From: Viridibacterium sp047600765
GTDB taxonomy: Bacteria > Pseudomonadota > Gammaproteobacteria > Burkholderiales > Rhodocyclaceae
Direction: 5' to 3'
Assembly (NCBI GenBank): GCA_047600765.1
Contig: JASGKF010000002.1
Span: forward strand, 744,001 to 808,000
Length of the DNA: 64,000 nt
Of this stretch, positions 16,611 to 24,765 are shown piece by piece. The stretch's first letter is position 1. Each line of letters starts with the position of its first letter. The notes beneath the pieces are model-generated. The model ran no database searches, was not told where the DNA came from, and was given only the letters and a program-made list of their open reading frames with translations. A program made the translations under genes and the position numbers.

Positions 16611-17609
16611 CTAGCCCAGTTGCGCACGCCGCCAGGTCGCCGGTGGCTGGCCCACCAGTCGTTTGAAGGCGCGGGCGAAGGCAGCTTCGGATTCGTAGCC
16701 GACTTCCTGCGCGACATCCACAACCTTCGCCTTGCCCTTGCGCAGCAGGTTGGCGCCGAGCTGTATGCGCCAGTTGGCGAGGTACTGCATGGGCGACTGG
16801 CCGGTGAGTTCGAGAAAGCGCTCGTGCAATGCGGAGCGCGACAGGCCGACTTCGCGGCCGAGGTCGTCGACGCTCCAGTCCTGCGCGGGCTTTTCGTGCA
16901 TGAGGGCGATGGCTTGCCCGACATGACGGTCGCGTAGTGCGCCGAGCCAGCCGTCCGAGCCTTCGGGTAGGGAGTCGAGGAAGCGGCGTGCGGCGTCCAC
17001 GAACACGAACTCGCTGACACGTTCGAGCACGGCGGCGCTGCCGGCGCGGCGTTCGCGGGATTCGGCGACGGCCTGGTCGAGCAGGTTCAGCGTCCAGGGG
17101 CCGAGGTCTTCGGCGCGCAGGTGCAGCATCTGCGGCATGGCATTGATCAGCGGGTTGAAGGGTTTGGTGTCGCAGGCGACGAAGCCGCAGACGATGACCG
17201 AGCGTGCGCCTTCTGAGGGGCCGGCTTCACCGGGGCGCAGTACGCCGCGGTGGTAGGACACGTCGATGGGTTTGGGGGCGTCACGGGTGGTGAAGCGCCA
17301 GTCGCTGTCATCCGGTTTGACTTCGAGGCCGGGGGCGCTGGAGATGGTGTGGGCGCCACCGCGCGGGAACATGATGATGTCGCCCTTCGACAGACGCACC
17401 GGTGGCAGGCCGTCGATGGCGGCCCAGCCTTCGCCGTGCGCCATCAGGTGATAGGCGATGACGTGATCAGCACCGGGCATCAGCGCATGGGCCAGCATGG
17501 GCGAGGCGGGTGTCTCGGCGGCCCATTCGCCGTCGAAGCTGACGTAGTAGAAGATCGCGCCGCGCAAGCGCACGCTGCGCAGCACGTCGGACAGGGGGTC
17601 GTGGCTCAT
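16611..17609 (-). CDS. AraC-family regulator with cupin sensor domain
   Basis: 332 aa. The N-terminal ~190 residues form a cupin ligand domain of the AraC cupin_6 type (YHLMAHGEGWAAIDGLPPVRLSKGDIIMFPRGGAHT). The C-terminal AraC/XylS double helix-turn-helix (about 225-328) includes LSRSALHERFLELTGQSP and VDVAQEVGYESEAAFARAFK. It diverges from the methyltransferase/DUF3455/haloperoxidase-like gene set beginning at 17806, which it probably controls. The 196-base gap between them should hold both promoters, but I could not define a clear operator. Confidence 0.92.
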   Translation of the reverse strand: MSHDPLSDVLRSVRLRGAIFYYVSFDGEWAAETPASPMLAHALMPGADHVIAYHLMAHGEGWAAIDGLPPVRLSKGDIIMFPRGGAHTISSAPGLEVKPDDSDWRFTTRDAPKPIDVSYHRGVLRPGEAGPSEGARSVIVCGFVACDTKPFNPLINAMPQMLHLRAEDLGPWTLNLLDQAVAESRERRAGSAAVLERVSEFVFVDAARRFLDSLPEGSDGWLGALRDRHVGQAIALMHEKPAQDWSVDDLGREVGLSRSALHERFLELTGQSPMQYLANWRIQLGANLLRKGKAKVVDVAQEVGYESEAAFARAFKRLVGQPPATWRRAQLG

Positions 17610-17805
17610 GGCGTTGTGAGGGTGAGTGGAGTCCTGGGCAAAGCGCGCGGAGTTTCGGCAAAGCCCGCGCCCGATTGCGCCCTGACCGTGGACGCTTGAG
17701 CAAGTTTTACCGACGCGGGGTCAAGCGTCAATGACGCCGGTTTTCCAGAATCCATCCGTCGCCGCGATTGCGCCGGCCTGATCACTCTCAACAAAAGGAA
17801 AACCC

Positions 17806-18636
17806 ATGAATACCGTGCTCGAAAAACAATCCATTCCGGACTACACCGCCATCAAGCAACGCCAGCAGGCTACCTGGGCCAGCGGTGACTACGCCACCAT
17901 CGGCACCACGCTGCAGATCGTCGGCGAGACCCTGGCCGAGGCGGCCGATGTGTGTGCCGGCCATGCCGTGCTGGACGTGGCTGCCGGTAACGGTAATGCG
18001 TCGCTGGCGGCTGCGCGTCGCTATGCGAACGTGACATCCACTGACTATGTGCAGGCCTTGCTGGACAAGGGCCGTGCGCGGGCCGAGGCAGAGGGGCTGG
18101 CGCTGCGCTTCCAGCTGGCCGATGCCGAGGCGCTGCCGTTCCCCAGCGGCAGCTTCGACATCGTACTGTCCAGCTTCGGTGTGATGTTCACGCCCAACCA
18201 CAAGGTCGCTGCCAGCGAGATGCTGCGCGTGTTGCGCCCGGGTGGCCGCATCGCGCTGGCCAACTGGACGCCCACCAGCTTCATCGGTCGCCTGTTCAAG
18301 CTGATCGGTGCACATGTGCCGCCGCCTGCAGGGGTGCAGTCGCCCGCGCTGTGGGGCACCGAGCCGCATATCGTGGAGCTGTTCGGCGCACAGGCCGTGA
18401 AGCTGCAGTGCGAGCGTCGCACCTTCAACTTCCGTTATCGCTCGGCCACGCACTGGCTGCAGGTGTTCCGTGATCTGTATGGCCCGGTGCACAAAGCCTT
18501 TGCGGCGCTGGACGAGGCGGGCGCTGCGTCGCTCGAAAAGGCCATCCTGGCCCTGATCGACGAGTTCAACGTGGGTGGCGCAAACGCGATGGTGGTGCCG
18601 GGTGAGTACCTGGAAATCGTGGTGACCAAGCAATGA
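17806..18636 (+). CDS. Class I SAM-dependent methyltransferase
   Basis: 276 aa. Motif I is VLDVAAGNGN (about 55-64), followed by the acidic motif II region (STDYVQALLDKG), then ADAEALPFPSGSFDIVLS and the post-motif LRPGGRIALANW typical of UbiE/Methyltransf_11 proteins. The substrate cannot be told from sequence. AAAGGAAA precedes the ATG. The stop overlaps the next gene (ATGA), so the lipoprotein downstream is co-translated. Likely target of the divergent AraC regulator. Confidence 0.88.
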   Translation: MNTVLEKQSIPDYTAIKQRQQATWASGDYATIGTTLQIVGETLAEAADVCAGHAVLDVAAGNGNASLAAARRYANVTSTDYVQALLDKGRARAEAEGLALRFQLADAEALPFPSGSFDIVLSSFGVMFTPNHKVAASEMLRVLRPGGRIALANWTPTSFIGRLFKLIGAHVPPPAGVQSPALWGTEPHIVELFGAQAVKLQCERRTFNFRYRSATHWLQVFRDLYGPVHKAFAALDEAGAASLEKAILALIDEFNVGGANAMVVPGEYLEIVVTKQ

Positions 18637-19217
18637 GCGCCATGACGACCCTTCTTGCCCAGAGCCGCTTTCTCTCTGCGCGTCGCAGTGCCAGTGCAGC
18701 GGCATGCGCCGTCTTGCTGACGGGCCTGAGCGGCTGCGTCGTGACTTTCAGCGACAAGGCGGAGACGCCCGTGCCCGCCGCGCTGGATGCTGGCCCGAAC
18801 ACGCGTCTTCTCGGCACCTTGTCCGCCAGCGGTGTGCAGATCTATGAGTGCCGCCAGGACGTCAGCGCGGTTGCGCCGGCCTGGGTATTCGTCGCGCCGG
18901 AAGCAGAACTGTTCGACCAGCACGGCCGCCCGGCCGGTACGCACGGAGCGGGGCCGTTCTGGCTCAGCGTCAACGGCAGCCGTGTTGTGGGCACCGTGCG
19001 CGCTCGCGCCGATGCTCCGCAGCCAGATGCCATTCCTTGGCTGTTGCTGGCGACGCAAAGCACCGGCGGTCAGGGCGTTCTGAGTGCGGTTACCTACATC
19101 CAGCGTGTGCGCACTGAAGGTGGTGTGGTCCCTGTCGGTGGTTGTGCGGCGGCCAATCTGGGCCAGCGCGTGCGTATGCCTTACCGCGCGGATTACCGGC
19201 TGTTCACCAGCATCTGA
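18633..19217 (+). CDS. DUF3455 lipoprotein
   Basis: 194 aa. A lipoprotein-type signal (hydrophobic stretch, then LSGC at about 32-35) is followed by a DUF3455 domain: GVQIYECR, WVFVAPEAELFDQHGRPAGTHGAGPFW, and a C-terminal Cys in VGGCAAANLGQRVRMPYRADYRLF. The family's function is not known; members often sit beside oxidative or haloperoxidase-like genes. It overlaps the methyltransferase gene by 4 bases and lies 93 bases before the haloperoxidase-like gene. Confidence 0.82.
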   Translation: MSAMTTLLAQSRFLSARRSASAAACAVLLTGLSGCVVTFSDKAETPVPAALDAGPNTRLLGTLSASGVQIYECRQDVSAVAPAWVFVAPEAELFDQHGRPAGTHGAGPFWLSVNGSRVVGTVRARADAPQPDAIPWLLLATQSTGGQGVLSAVTYIQRVRTEGGVVPVGGCAAANLGQRVRMPYRADYRLFTSI

Positions 19218-19310
19218 CAAGTCTTCAGCAGCGGCCCGTCATCCCGGCGCAGGTCGGGATGGCGGCTTCTTTCCGGATTCGTTTCATCCCTATTCAACAA
19301 AGGAACTCCC

Positions 19311-20534
19311 ATGTTTCACACAAAATTTCAGACGTGGCGCAAGGCGGGCTTCGCGGCCCTGTGCGCCACCATGCTGGCTGGGCAGTCGTTGCCGGTCAGT
19401 GCCGATGTCATCACCGACTGGAACCAGCGCAGCGCGCAGTTCGTTACCGATTCGCGTCTGGGTACGCCGCCTGCAGTGCGCCTGATGGCGCTGGTGCAGA
19501 CGGCGGCTTACGCGGCCGTGCGCGATGCTGCGGCCACGACGCCCACAGCACCGCATGCAACGGACGTGGCCGTGGCTGCGGCGCACCGACTGGTGTTGAC
19601 GCAGCTGTTACCGGCGCAGAAAGCGGCTGTTGAGAGTGCGTACCAGACGGCGTTGGCTGGTGTGGCAGACGACGCTGCCCGTGCCCGCTTCGTCGTGCTC
19701 GGTGAGCGCGCTGCGCAGCGTGTGCTGGACCGACGTGCTGACGAGATGCCGCGTGGCCCTGACACCTATCGTCCGCACACGACACCGGGCAGTTACGTGC
19801 CCACGGCACTGCCAGCTGCAACGCAGTGGGGCGCGCGCAAGCCCTGGCTGCTGGCGCGCGGCGACCAGTTCCGTCCGGCACCGCCGCCTGCACTGGGCAG
19901 TGCGTTGTGGGTGCGTGACTACAACGAGATCCGGCAGATCGGAACGCGTGACAGCAAGCAACGCAACGCGGACCAGACGGATATCGGTCGCTTCTGGGAC
20001 TACTCGCTGCCGGCCATCTACCACGGTGTCGTGCGCTCGGTGGCGCTGCAGCCGGGGCGTGATGTGCTGGCCAACGCGCGCCTGTTCGCTCTCGTGTCGC
20101 AGGCCATGGACGACGCCCTGATCGCGGTGATGGACGCCAAGTACACCTACAATTTCTGGCGTCCCGTTACGGCGATCCGCAATGGCGACACCGATGGCAA
20201 CGACGCGACCGAACGCGATGCGGCCTGGCTGCCGATGATCGATACGCCCATGCACCCGGAGTACCCCTGTGCGCACTGCATCCTGGCAGGCACGGTGGCG
20301 ACTGTTGTGAAGGCTGAAGGCCGTACCCGCCCGTTGCCCGCGCTCAGCACGGCCAGCCCCACGGCGCAGGGTGCCGTGCGCAGCTGGAGCAGCCCGGAAG
20401 ACTTCATGCGCGAAGTGGCTGCTGCGCGCATCTACGGCGGCGTGCACTACCGCAACTCCACCGAGGTGGGCCTGGCCATGGGGCAACGCATCGGCGACTG
20501 GGCTCTGAGTCGTGCCGCGCTCGGGGAGGACTAG
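19311..20534 (+). CDS. Exported vanadium-haloperoxidase-like (PAP2 superfamily) protein
   Basis: 407 aa with a signal peptide (cleavage near VSAD, about residue 31). The C-terminal half carries the family signature in order: YNFWRPVTAIR (280-290), HPEYPCAHC (315-323) and RIYGGVHYRNS (373-383), giving the anion-binding Arg and His residues. A Cys replaces the Ser of the usual HPEYPSGHS loop, which is seen in one bacterial subgroup. It may be a phosphatase or peroxidase in the periplasm; halogenation is not shown. It probably belongs to the AraC-controlled set. The leader at 19218-19310 contains a small CATCCCG/CGGGATG hairpin. Confidence 0.82.
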   Translation: MFHTKFQTWRKAGFAALCATMLAGQSLPVSADVITDWNQRSAQFVTDSRLGTPPAVRLMALVQTAAYAAVRDAAATTPTAPHATDVAVAAAHRLVLTQLLPAQKAAVESAYQTALAGVADDAARARFVVLGERAAQRVLDRRADEMPRGPDTYRPHTTPGSYVPTALPAATQWGARKPWLLARGDQFRPAPPPALGSALWVRDYNEIRQIGTRDSKQRNADQTDIGRFWDYSLPAIYHGVVRSVALQPGRDVLANARLFALVSQAMDDALIAVMDAKYTYNFWRPVTAIRNGDTDGNDATERDAAWLPMIDTPMHPEYPCAHCILAGTVATVVKAEGRTRPLPALSTASPTAQGAVRSWSSPEDFMREVAAARIYGGVHYRNSTEVGLAMGQRIGDWALSRAALGED

Positions 20535-20556
20535 AGCGGCTTGTGATGGTACGCAC

Positions 20557-20586
20557 GGCGTCGCTGGCCGCTCGGTCAGCGACGCC
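20557..20586. terminator. Strong hairpin after the haloperoxidase-like gene
   Basis: A 13-bp stem (GGCGTCGCTGGCC / GGTCAGCGACGCC, one G-U pair) with loop GCTC starts 23 bases after the stop. No T-run follows, so termination is likely but not certain. Confidence 0.5.
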
Positions 20587-20734
20587 ATGCGCCATGAAGG
20601 AGCTGGTGCCTCGCAGGGGGTCACGGCACCAATGACGTGCTGCAGCACGCTGTCTGTATCTCCGGGGTCTTTCGCAAGTCATTGATTTTCTGTCTGTCAC
20701 GCGGCCGGCTGGCCGTGGCATGTGCTTTGCTTTT

Positions 20735-20764
20735 CTTGCATACAAGATGGTGCACAAATACTCT
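20735..20764 (+). promoter_or_regulatory. Promoter and GntR-type operator of the BMP transporter operon
   Basis: CTTGCATACAAG (20735-20746) differs by one base from the perfect palindrome upstream of atzF. It overlaps a possible -35 (TTGCAT, 20736-20741), with a 17-base spacer to a -10 (TACTCT, 20759-20764). A repressor bound here would block the -35. The ATG of the transporter gene is about 40 bases further on. Confidence 0.6.
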
Positions 20765-20801
20765 GGGCACCCTTACACGCTCACGGACAGGGGAAAACAC
20801 A

Positions 20802-21914
20802 ATGGCTCGTCAAGGTTTTGATCGTCGCAATTTCCTGAAAATCGCAGCAGCCTCGGGTGCCTTCGCGGCGCTGTCGGGCGTAGCGAAGGCGCAGGGCAAG
20901 CCCGTGGTGGTGGGCTTCATCTACGTCGGCGCACGCGACGACTTCGGCTACAACCAGGCGCATGCGCAGGCGGCGGCGGTCATCAAGAAGCTGCCGGGCG
21001 TGAAGGTGCTGGAGCAGGAGAAGGTGGCCGAGACGGCCGATGTGCAGAAGGTGATGGAGTCGATGATCGAGCAGGACGGCGCCTCGCTGATCTTCGCGAC
21101 TTCGTTCGGCTACTTCGATCCGCACGTGCTGAAGGTGGCGGCCAAGTATCCCAAGGTGTTCTTCGCGCACTGTGGTGGCATGTGGACCGAGGGCAAGCAC
21201 CCGAAGAACGTGGGCAGCTTCTTCGGCTACATCGACGAGTGCCAGTATCTCAATGGCGTGGTGGCAGCGTCGGTGTCGAAGAGCAAGAAGCTGGGCTTCG
21301 TGGCGGCCAAGCCGATTCCGCAGGTGCTGCGCAATATCAACGCCTTCACGCTGGGGGCGCAGTCGGTTGATCCGGCTTTCACGACGCGCGTGATCTTCAC
21401 GGGTGACTGGAGCCAGCCGGTGAAGGAAGCCGAGGCCACCAACAGCCTGATCGACCAGGGCTGCGATGTGCTGACTTGCCACGTTGACGGCCCCAAGGTG
21501 GTGGTGGAGACGGCCGAGAAGCGCGGTGCATTCACCTGCGGCTACCACGCGAGCCAGGCCGCGCTGGCGCCCAAGGGTTACATCACCGGTGCCGAGTGGG
21601 ACTGGACGACGCCGTACAAGACGCTGGTGGAATCGGTGAAGGCGGGCAAGGCGCCGTCGAACTTTCTGCGCGGTGGTTTGAAGGAAGGCTTCGTGAAGAC
21701 CTCGGCCTACGGCGCACCGGTGCCGGCCAAGGCGAAGACAGGGGCCGATGGGATCAAGGCGAAGATGGTCAAGGGCGAGTTCGTGATCTTCAAGGGGCCG
21801 ATGAAGGACAACAAGGGGGCTGTGGTGATCGAGGCGGGCAAGTCGCACGGGCAGCAGGATCCCGTTCTCGAAGGCATGAACTATCTGGTCGCAGGGGTAA
21901 TTGGAAGCATCTGA
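20802..21914 (+). CDS. BMP-family ABC transporter substrate-binding protein
   Basis: 370 aa. The N-terminus has a twin-arginine signal (DRRNFLKIAAASGA, Arg8-Arg9), so export may be by Tat. The mature protein follows the BMP/PnrA pattern: VVVGFIYVGARDDFGYNQAH, then NVGSFFGYIDECQYLNGVVAA, then GAEWDWTTPYKTLVESV. Such proteins bind nucleosides or related nitrogen compounds. With a biuret hydrolase inside the operon, biuret or another ureide is the favoured ligand (inference). ATG 20802 follows CAGGGGA. Two hairpins separate it from the permease gene, so it may be made in excess. Confidence 0.9.
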   Translation: MARQGFDRRNFLKIAAASGAFAALSGVAKAQGKPVVVGFIYVGARDDFGYNQAHAQAAAVIKKLPGVKVLEQEKVAETADVQKVMESMIEQDGASLIFATSFGYFDPHVLKVAAKYPKVFFAHCGGMWTEGKHPKNVGSFFGYIDECQYLNGVVAASVSKSKKLGFVAAKPIPQVLRNINAFTLGAQSVDPAFTTRVIFTGDWSQPVKEAEATNSLIDQGCDVLTCHVDGPKVVVETAEKRGAFTCGYHASQAALAPKGYITGAEWDWTTPYKTLVESVKAGKAPSNFLRGGLKEGFVKTSAYGAPVPAKAKTGADGIKAKMVKGEFVIFKGPMKDNKGAVVIEAGKSHGQQDPVLEGMNYLVAGVIGSI

Positions 21915-21916
21915 CG

Positions 21917-21949
21917 ATTCGCCCTCTCCCGATTGTGGGAGAGGGCGAA
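21917..21949. repeat. Hairpin following the binding-protein gene
   Basis: GATTCGCCCTCTCCC pairs with GGGAGAGGGCGAATC around a 3-base loop: a 15-bp perfect stem directly after the stop. It probably stabilises or partly terminates the upstream message. A second palindromic element follows. Confidence 0.7.
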
Positions 21950-21962
21950 TCGTCCCGTCTCG

Positions 21963-22033
21963 TCGTTCCCGCGAAGGCGGGAACCCAGTGACTTTCTGAA
22001 CGTCGCTGGATTCCCGCCTTCGCGGGAATGACG
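21963..22033. repeat. Palindromic repeat (TTCCCGCGAAGGCGGGAA family)
   Basis: Two inverted arms, CGTTCCCGCGAAGGCGGGAA and ATTCCCGCCTTCGCGGGAAT, lie about 30 bases apart, each with its own short palindrome. This is the dispersed GCGAAGGCGGGAAcCCAG-type element common in proteobacterial genomes. It sits inside the transporter operon between the binding protein and permease genes. Confidence 0.8.
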
Positions 22034-22069
22034 GGTGCGAAAGCCTGGTTGTCTTTCTTAACGCATCCC

Positions 22070-23137
22070 ATGCACGCATCCATCGAACGCCTCATCGTCC
22101 CCATCGCCGCCATCGCCCTGTCGATGGTGGTCTTCGCCATCTTCGTCGCCATCGCGGGCTACCCACCGCTGGAGGTTTTCCAGCTCATCTACAAGGGTGG
22201 CTTTGGTAGCGGCTTCTCGTGGAACAACACGCTGACGCGTGCTGCGCCGCTGATCCTTACCGGGCTCGCTGTTGCACTGCCGGCGCGGGCAGGGCTGGTG
22301 ATCATCGGCGGCGAAGGGGCGATGGTGCTGGGCGGGTTGGCGGCGGCCATCTGCGGTACCTGGGTGTTACAGACCCCAACGCTGCTGTCGCAAGCCATCA
22401 TGCTGCTCGCTGGCGCCATCATCGGTGGTGCGTGGATCGGGCTGTGTGGCTGGATGCGCCATGCGCGTGGCATTAACGAGACGATCAGCAGCTTGCTGAT
22501 GGCCTACATCGGCATCGCTTTGATGAACCACTTCGTCGAAGGACCGCTGAAAGATCCGGCGAGTCTCAACAAGCCTTCGACGCCACCGATTCCCGAAGCG
22601 AGCATGTTGGGCCTGACGCCGGGCTTTGATGTGCACATCGGTTTGCTGATCGGCGTGATCGTGGCCTTGATCGCCTGGGCAGTGTTGCGCTTCACGACGC
22701 TGGGTTTTGCGCTGAAGGTGGTGGGCGGCAATCCGCGTGCGGCGCAGCTGGCGGGTTTGCGCGTGGGGCTGTGGATGATCGCGGCTTGCGCGGCGGGTGG
22801 TGCGTGTGCAGGGCTCGCTGGTGCCATCGAAGTGGCGGCCGTGCATGGCGCAGCGAATGCGTCGCTGATTTCCGGTTACGGCCACGCTGGCATCCTCATC
22901 GCCTTCATGGCGCGGCAGAACCCGATGGCCGTGGTGCCGGTGGCCATGCTCATCGGCGGCATTGGCGCAGCGGGCGGCATGCTGCAGCGTCGGCTGGACA
23001 TGCCGGATGCGACGGTGATGGTGCTGCAGGGGATGGCTTTTGTGGCGATCCTCGCGAGTGAGTCGCTGATGGGGAGCCCGTGGCGGAAGATCGGGCAGAG
23101 GTTGTTTGGCATCGAGCCGCTGGAGAGCAAGCGATGA
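22070..23137 (+). CDS. BMP-type ABC transporter permease 1
   Basis: 355 aa, inner-membrane permease of the BPD_transp_2 (branched-chain/nucleoside) type with about 9-10 hydrophobic segments. Typical blocks are AAPLILTGLAVALPARAGL, IGGEGAMVLGGLAAA, ARGINETISSLLMAYI and a C-terminal AILASESLMG. It pairs with permease 2, whose ATG overlaps this stop. The ATG at 22070 lies clear of the palindromic repeat; an earlier ATG at 22028 is inside the repeat and less likely. Neither has a good ribosome site. Confidence 0.88.
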   Translation: MHASIERLIVPIAAIALSMVVFAIFVAIAGYPPLEVFQLIYKGGFGSGFSWNNTLTRAAPLILTGLAVALPARAGLVIIGGEGAMVLGGLAAAICGTWVLQTPTLLSQAIMLLAGAIIGGAWIGLCGWMRHARGINETISSLLMAYIGIALMNHFVEGPLKDPASLNKPSTPPIPEASMLGLTPGFDVHIGLLIGVIVALIAWAVLRFTTLGFALKVVGGNPRAAQLAGLRVGLWMIAACAAGGACAGLAGAIEVAAVHGAANASLISGYGHAGILIAFMARQNPMAVVPVAMLIGGIGAAGGMLQRRLDMPDATVMVLQGMAFVAILASESLMGSPWRKIGQRLFGIEPLESKR

Positions 23138-24069
23138 ACGAAGCCGCGCAATCCCTCGGTTGGTGGGGCGTGCCGCTGGCTGTCTTCGCAGGGGCGATCC
23201 GCGTGTCGACGCCGTTCATGCTGGTGAGCCTGGGCGAGTGCATCACGGAGAAATCCGGCCGCATCAACCTGGGCCTCGAAGGCACGCTGGTGATGGGCGC
23301 GATGGCGGCGTATGGCACGTCGCTGGCGACGGGCTCGCCGTGGATTGGCTTGTGGGCGGCGGCTTTTGTGGGTGCGATCTTCGGCTTGCTACACGCGTTG
23401 CTGTGCAGCCTCAAGCGCGTCAATGACATTGCCATCGGCATCGCGCTGATGCTGTTCGGCACGGGGCTGGCGTTCTTCCTTGGCAAGCCCTACATCCAGC
23501 CCAAGGCGCCGAACCTGCCGTCGATTCCGCTGGGTTTCTGGAGTGATTCGCCGCAGGTGCGTGCGGCGCTCGACATCAATCCGCTGTTCCCCGCCGCCAT
23601 CGTGCTTGCCTTCGTGCTGCACTGGGCGTTCAAGAACACGGGTTGGGGTTTGAGATTGCGCATCGTCGGCGACTCGGCCGATGCGGCGCGTGCGCTGGGT
23701 TATCGCATCCTGCCGGTGCGCATCGCAGCGACCATGCTCGGTGGCGTATTGGCGGGGCTTGGTGGTGCGTTCCTGTCGTTGTACTACCCCGGCAGCTGGA
23801 ACGAATCGCTGTCGAGCGGGCAGGGCATCATCGCCGTCGCGCTGGTGATCTTCGCGCGCTGGCAGCCGCTGCGTTGCGTGTGGGCGGCGCTGCTGTTCGG
23901 TGGTGCGGGCGCGTTGGGCCCGGCGCTGCAGGCGGCAGGTGTGTCGTCCGGCTACCACCTCTTCAATGCAGCGCCGTATGTGCTGACGCTGCTGATCCTC
24001 ATTGCAAGCTGTTCGCCGAAGCGCGCGCTGCAGGGCGCACCGGGCGAGCTGTCTCTCACACGGAGCTGA
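23134..24069 (+). CDS. BMP-type ABC transporter permease 2
   Basis: 311 aa, the second permease of the same family. About 8-9 membrane segments; typical are TPFMLVSLGECITEKSGRINLGLEGTLVMGA and, later, GVLAGLGGAFLSLYYPGSWNESLSSGQGIIAVALVI. ATG 23134 overlaps the stop of permease 1, so the two should form a heterodimer made in equal amounts. The biuret hydrolase gene starts 4 bases after this stop. Confidence 0.92.
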   Translation: MNEAAQSLGWWGVPLAVFAGAIRVSTPFMLVSLGECITEKSGRINLGLEGTLVMGAMAAYGTSLATGSPWIGLWAAAFVGAIFGLLHALLCSLKRVNDIAIGIALMLFGTGLAFFLGKPYIQPKAPNLPSIPLGFWSDSPQVRAALDINPLFPAAIVLAFVLHWAFKNTGWGLRLRIVGDSADAARALGYRILPVRIAATMLGGVLAGLGGAFLSLYYPGSWNESLSSGQGIIAVALVIFARWQPLRCVWAALLFGGAGALGPALQAAGVSSGYHLFNAAPYVLTLLILIASCSPKRALQGAPGELSLTRS

Positions 24070-24073
24070 CCTC

Positions 24074-24754
24074 ATGCAATCCACGCCTTACTCTTGGCCC
24101 TTCGACGGTGATCTGCGTCCGCAGAACACCGCGCTCGTCATCATCGACATGCAGACGGATTTCTGCGGCGTCGGTGGTTATGTTGACCGCATGGGCTACG
24201 ACATCTCGCTGACGCGTGCGCCGATCGGGCCGATCAGTCGTTTGCTCGCGGCGATGCGTGCGAAGGGTTACACCATCATCCACACACGCGAAGGGCACAA
24301 GCCGGATCTCAGCGACCTGCCCGCCAACAAGCTGTGGCGCTCGCGCCAGATTGGCGAGGGTGGTGTGGGTATCGGTGATCCCGGCCCCTGCGGCCGCATC
24401 CTCGTGCGTGGCGAACCGGGTTGGGAAATCATTCCCGAACTCGCGCCGCTGCCGGGCGAGATCATCATCGACAAGCCGGGCAAGGGCAGCTTCTGTGCAA
24501 CTGACCTTGAACTGACGCTGCACGTGCAGGGCATCCGCAACATCATCCTCACCGGCATCACGACCGACGTCTGTGTGCACACCACGATGCGCGAGGCGAA
24601 TGATCGCGGCTTCGAATGCCTGCTCGTGGAAGACGGCTGTGCGGCGACCGATGCGGGCAACCATGCGGCGGCGATCAAGATGGTGCACATGCAGGGCGGT
24701 GTGTTCGGCGCGACGGCGAAGAGTGATGCCGTGCTGGAAGCCTTGCAGGGCTGA
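24074..24754 (+). CDS. biuH: Biuret hydrolase (isochorismatase-like cysteine hydrolase)
   Basis: 226 aa. Hydrolyses biuret to allophanate and ammonia, feeding the allophanate hydrolase at 3298-5115. The Asp-Lys-Cys triad is visible: Asp25 (LVIIDMQTDFC), Lys134 (IIDKPGKGSFC) and Cys167 (TTDVCVHTT). The segments GGYVDRMGYDISLTRAPI, EGHKPDLSDLPANK and GDPGPCGRILVRGEPGW, and the late MQGGVFG, agree closely with what I recall of characterised biuret hydrolases rather than RutB or nicotinamidase. GGAG lies 8 bases before ATG 24074. It is embedded between permease and ATPase genes of an importer, so its substrate is probably what the transporter brings in. Confidence 0.88.
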   Translation: MQSTPYSWPFDGDLRPQNTALVIIDMQTDFCGVGGYVDRMGYDISLTRAPIGPISRLLAAMRAKGYTIIHTREGHKPDLSDLPANKLWRSRQIGEGGVGIGDPGPCGRILVRGEPGWEIIPELAPLPGEIIIDKPGKGSFCATDLELTLHVQGIRNIILTGITTDVCVHTTMREANDRGFECLLVEDGCAATDAGNHAAAIKMVHMQGGVFGATAKSDAVLEALQG

Positions 24755-24765
24755 GGGGAGGGGGC

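Noticed and set aside
20557..20586. Hairpin as an operator for the importer operon
   Set aside because: It lies close to the haloperoxidase-like stop and about 150 bases before the predicted promoter, so a terminator role is simpler.
24074..24754. Isochorismatase-like protein as RutB or nicotinamidase
   Set aside because: The conserved segments (GGYVDRMGYD, DPGPCGRIL, KPGKGSFCATDLE) fit biuret hydrolases better, and no rut or nad genes are nearby.
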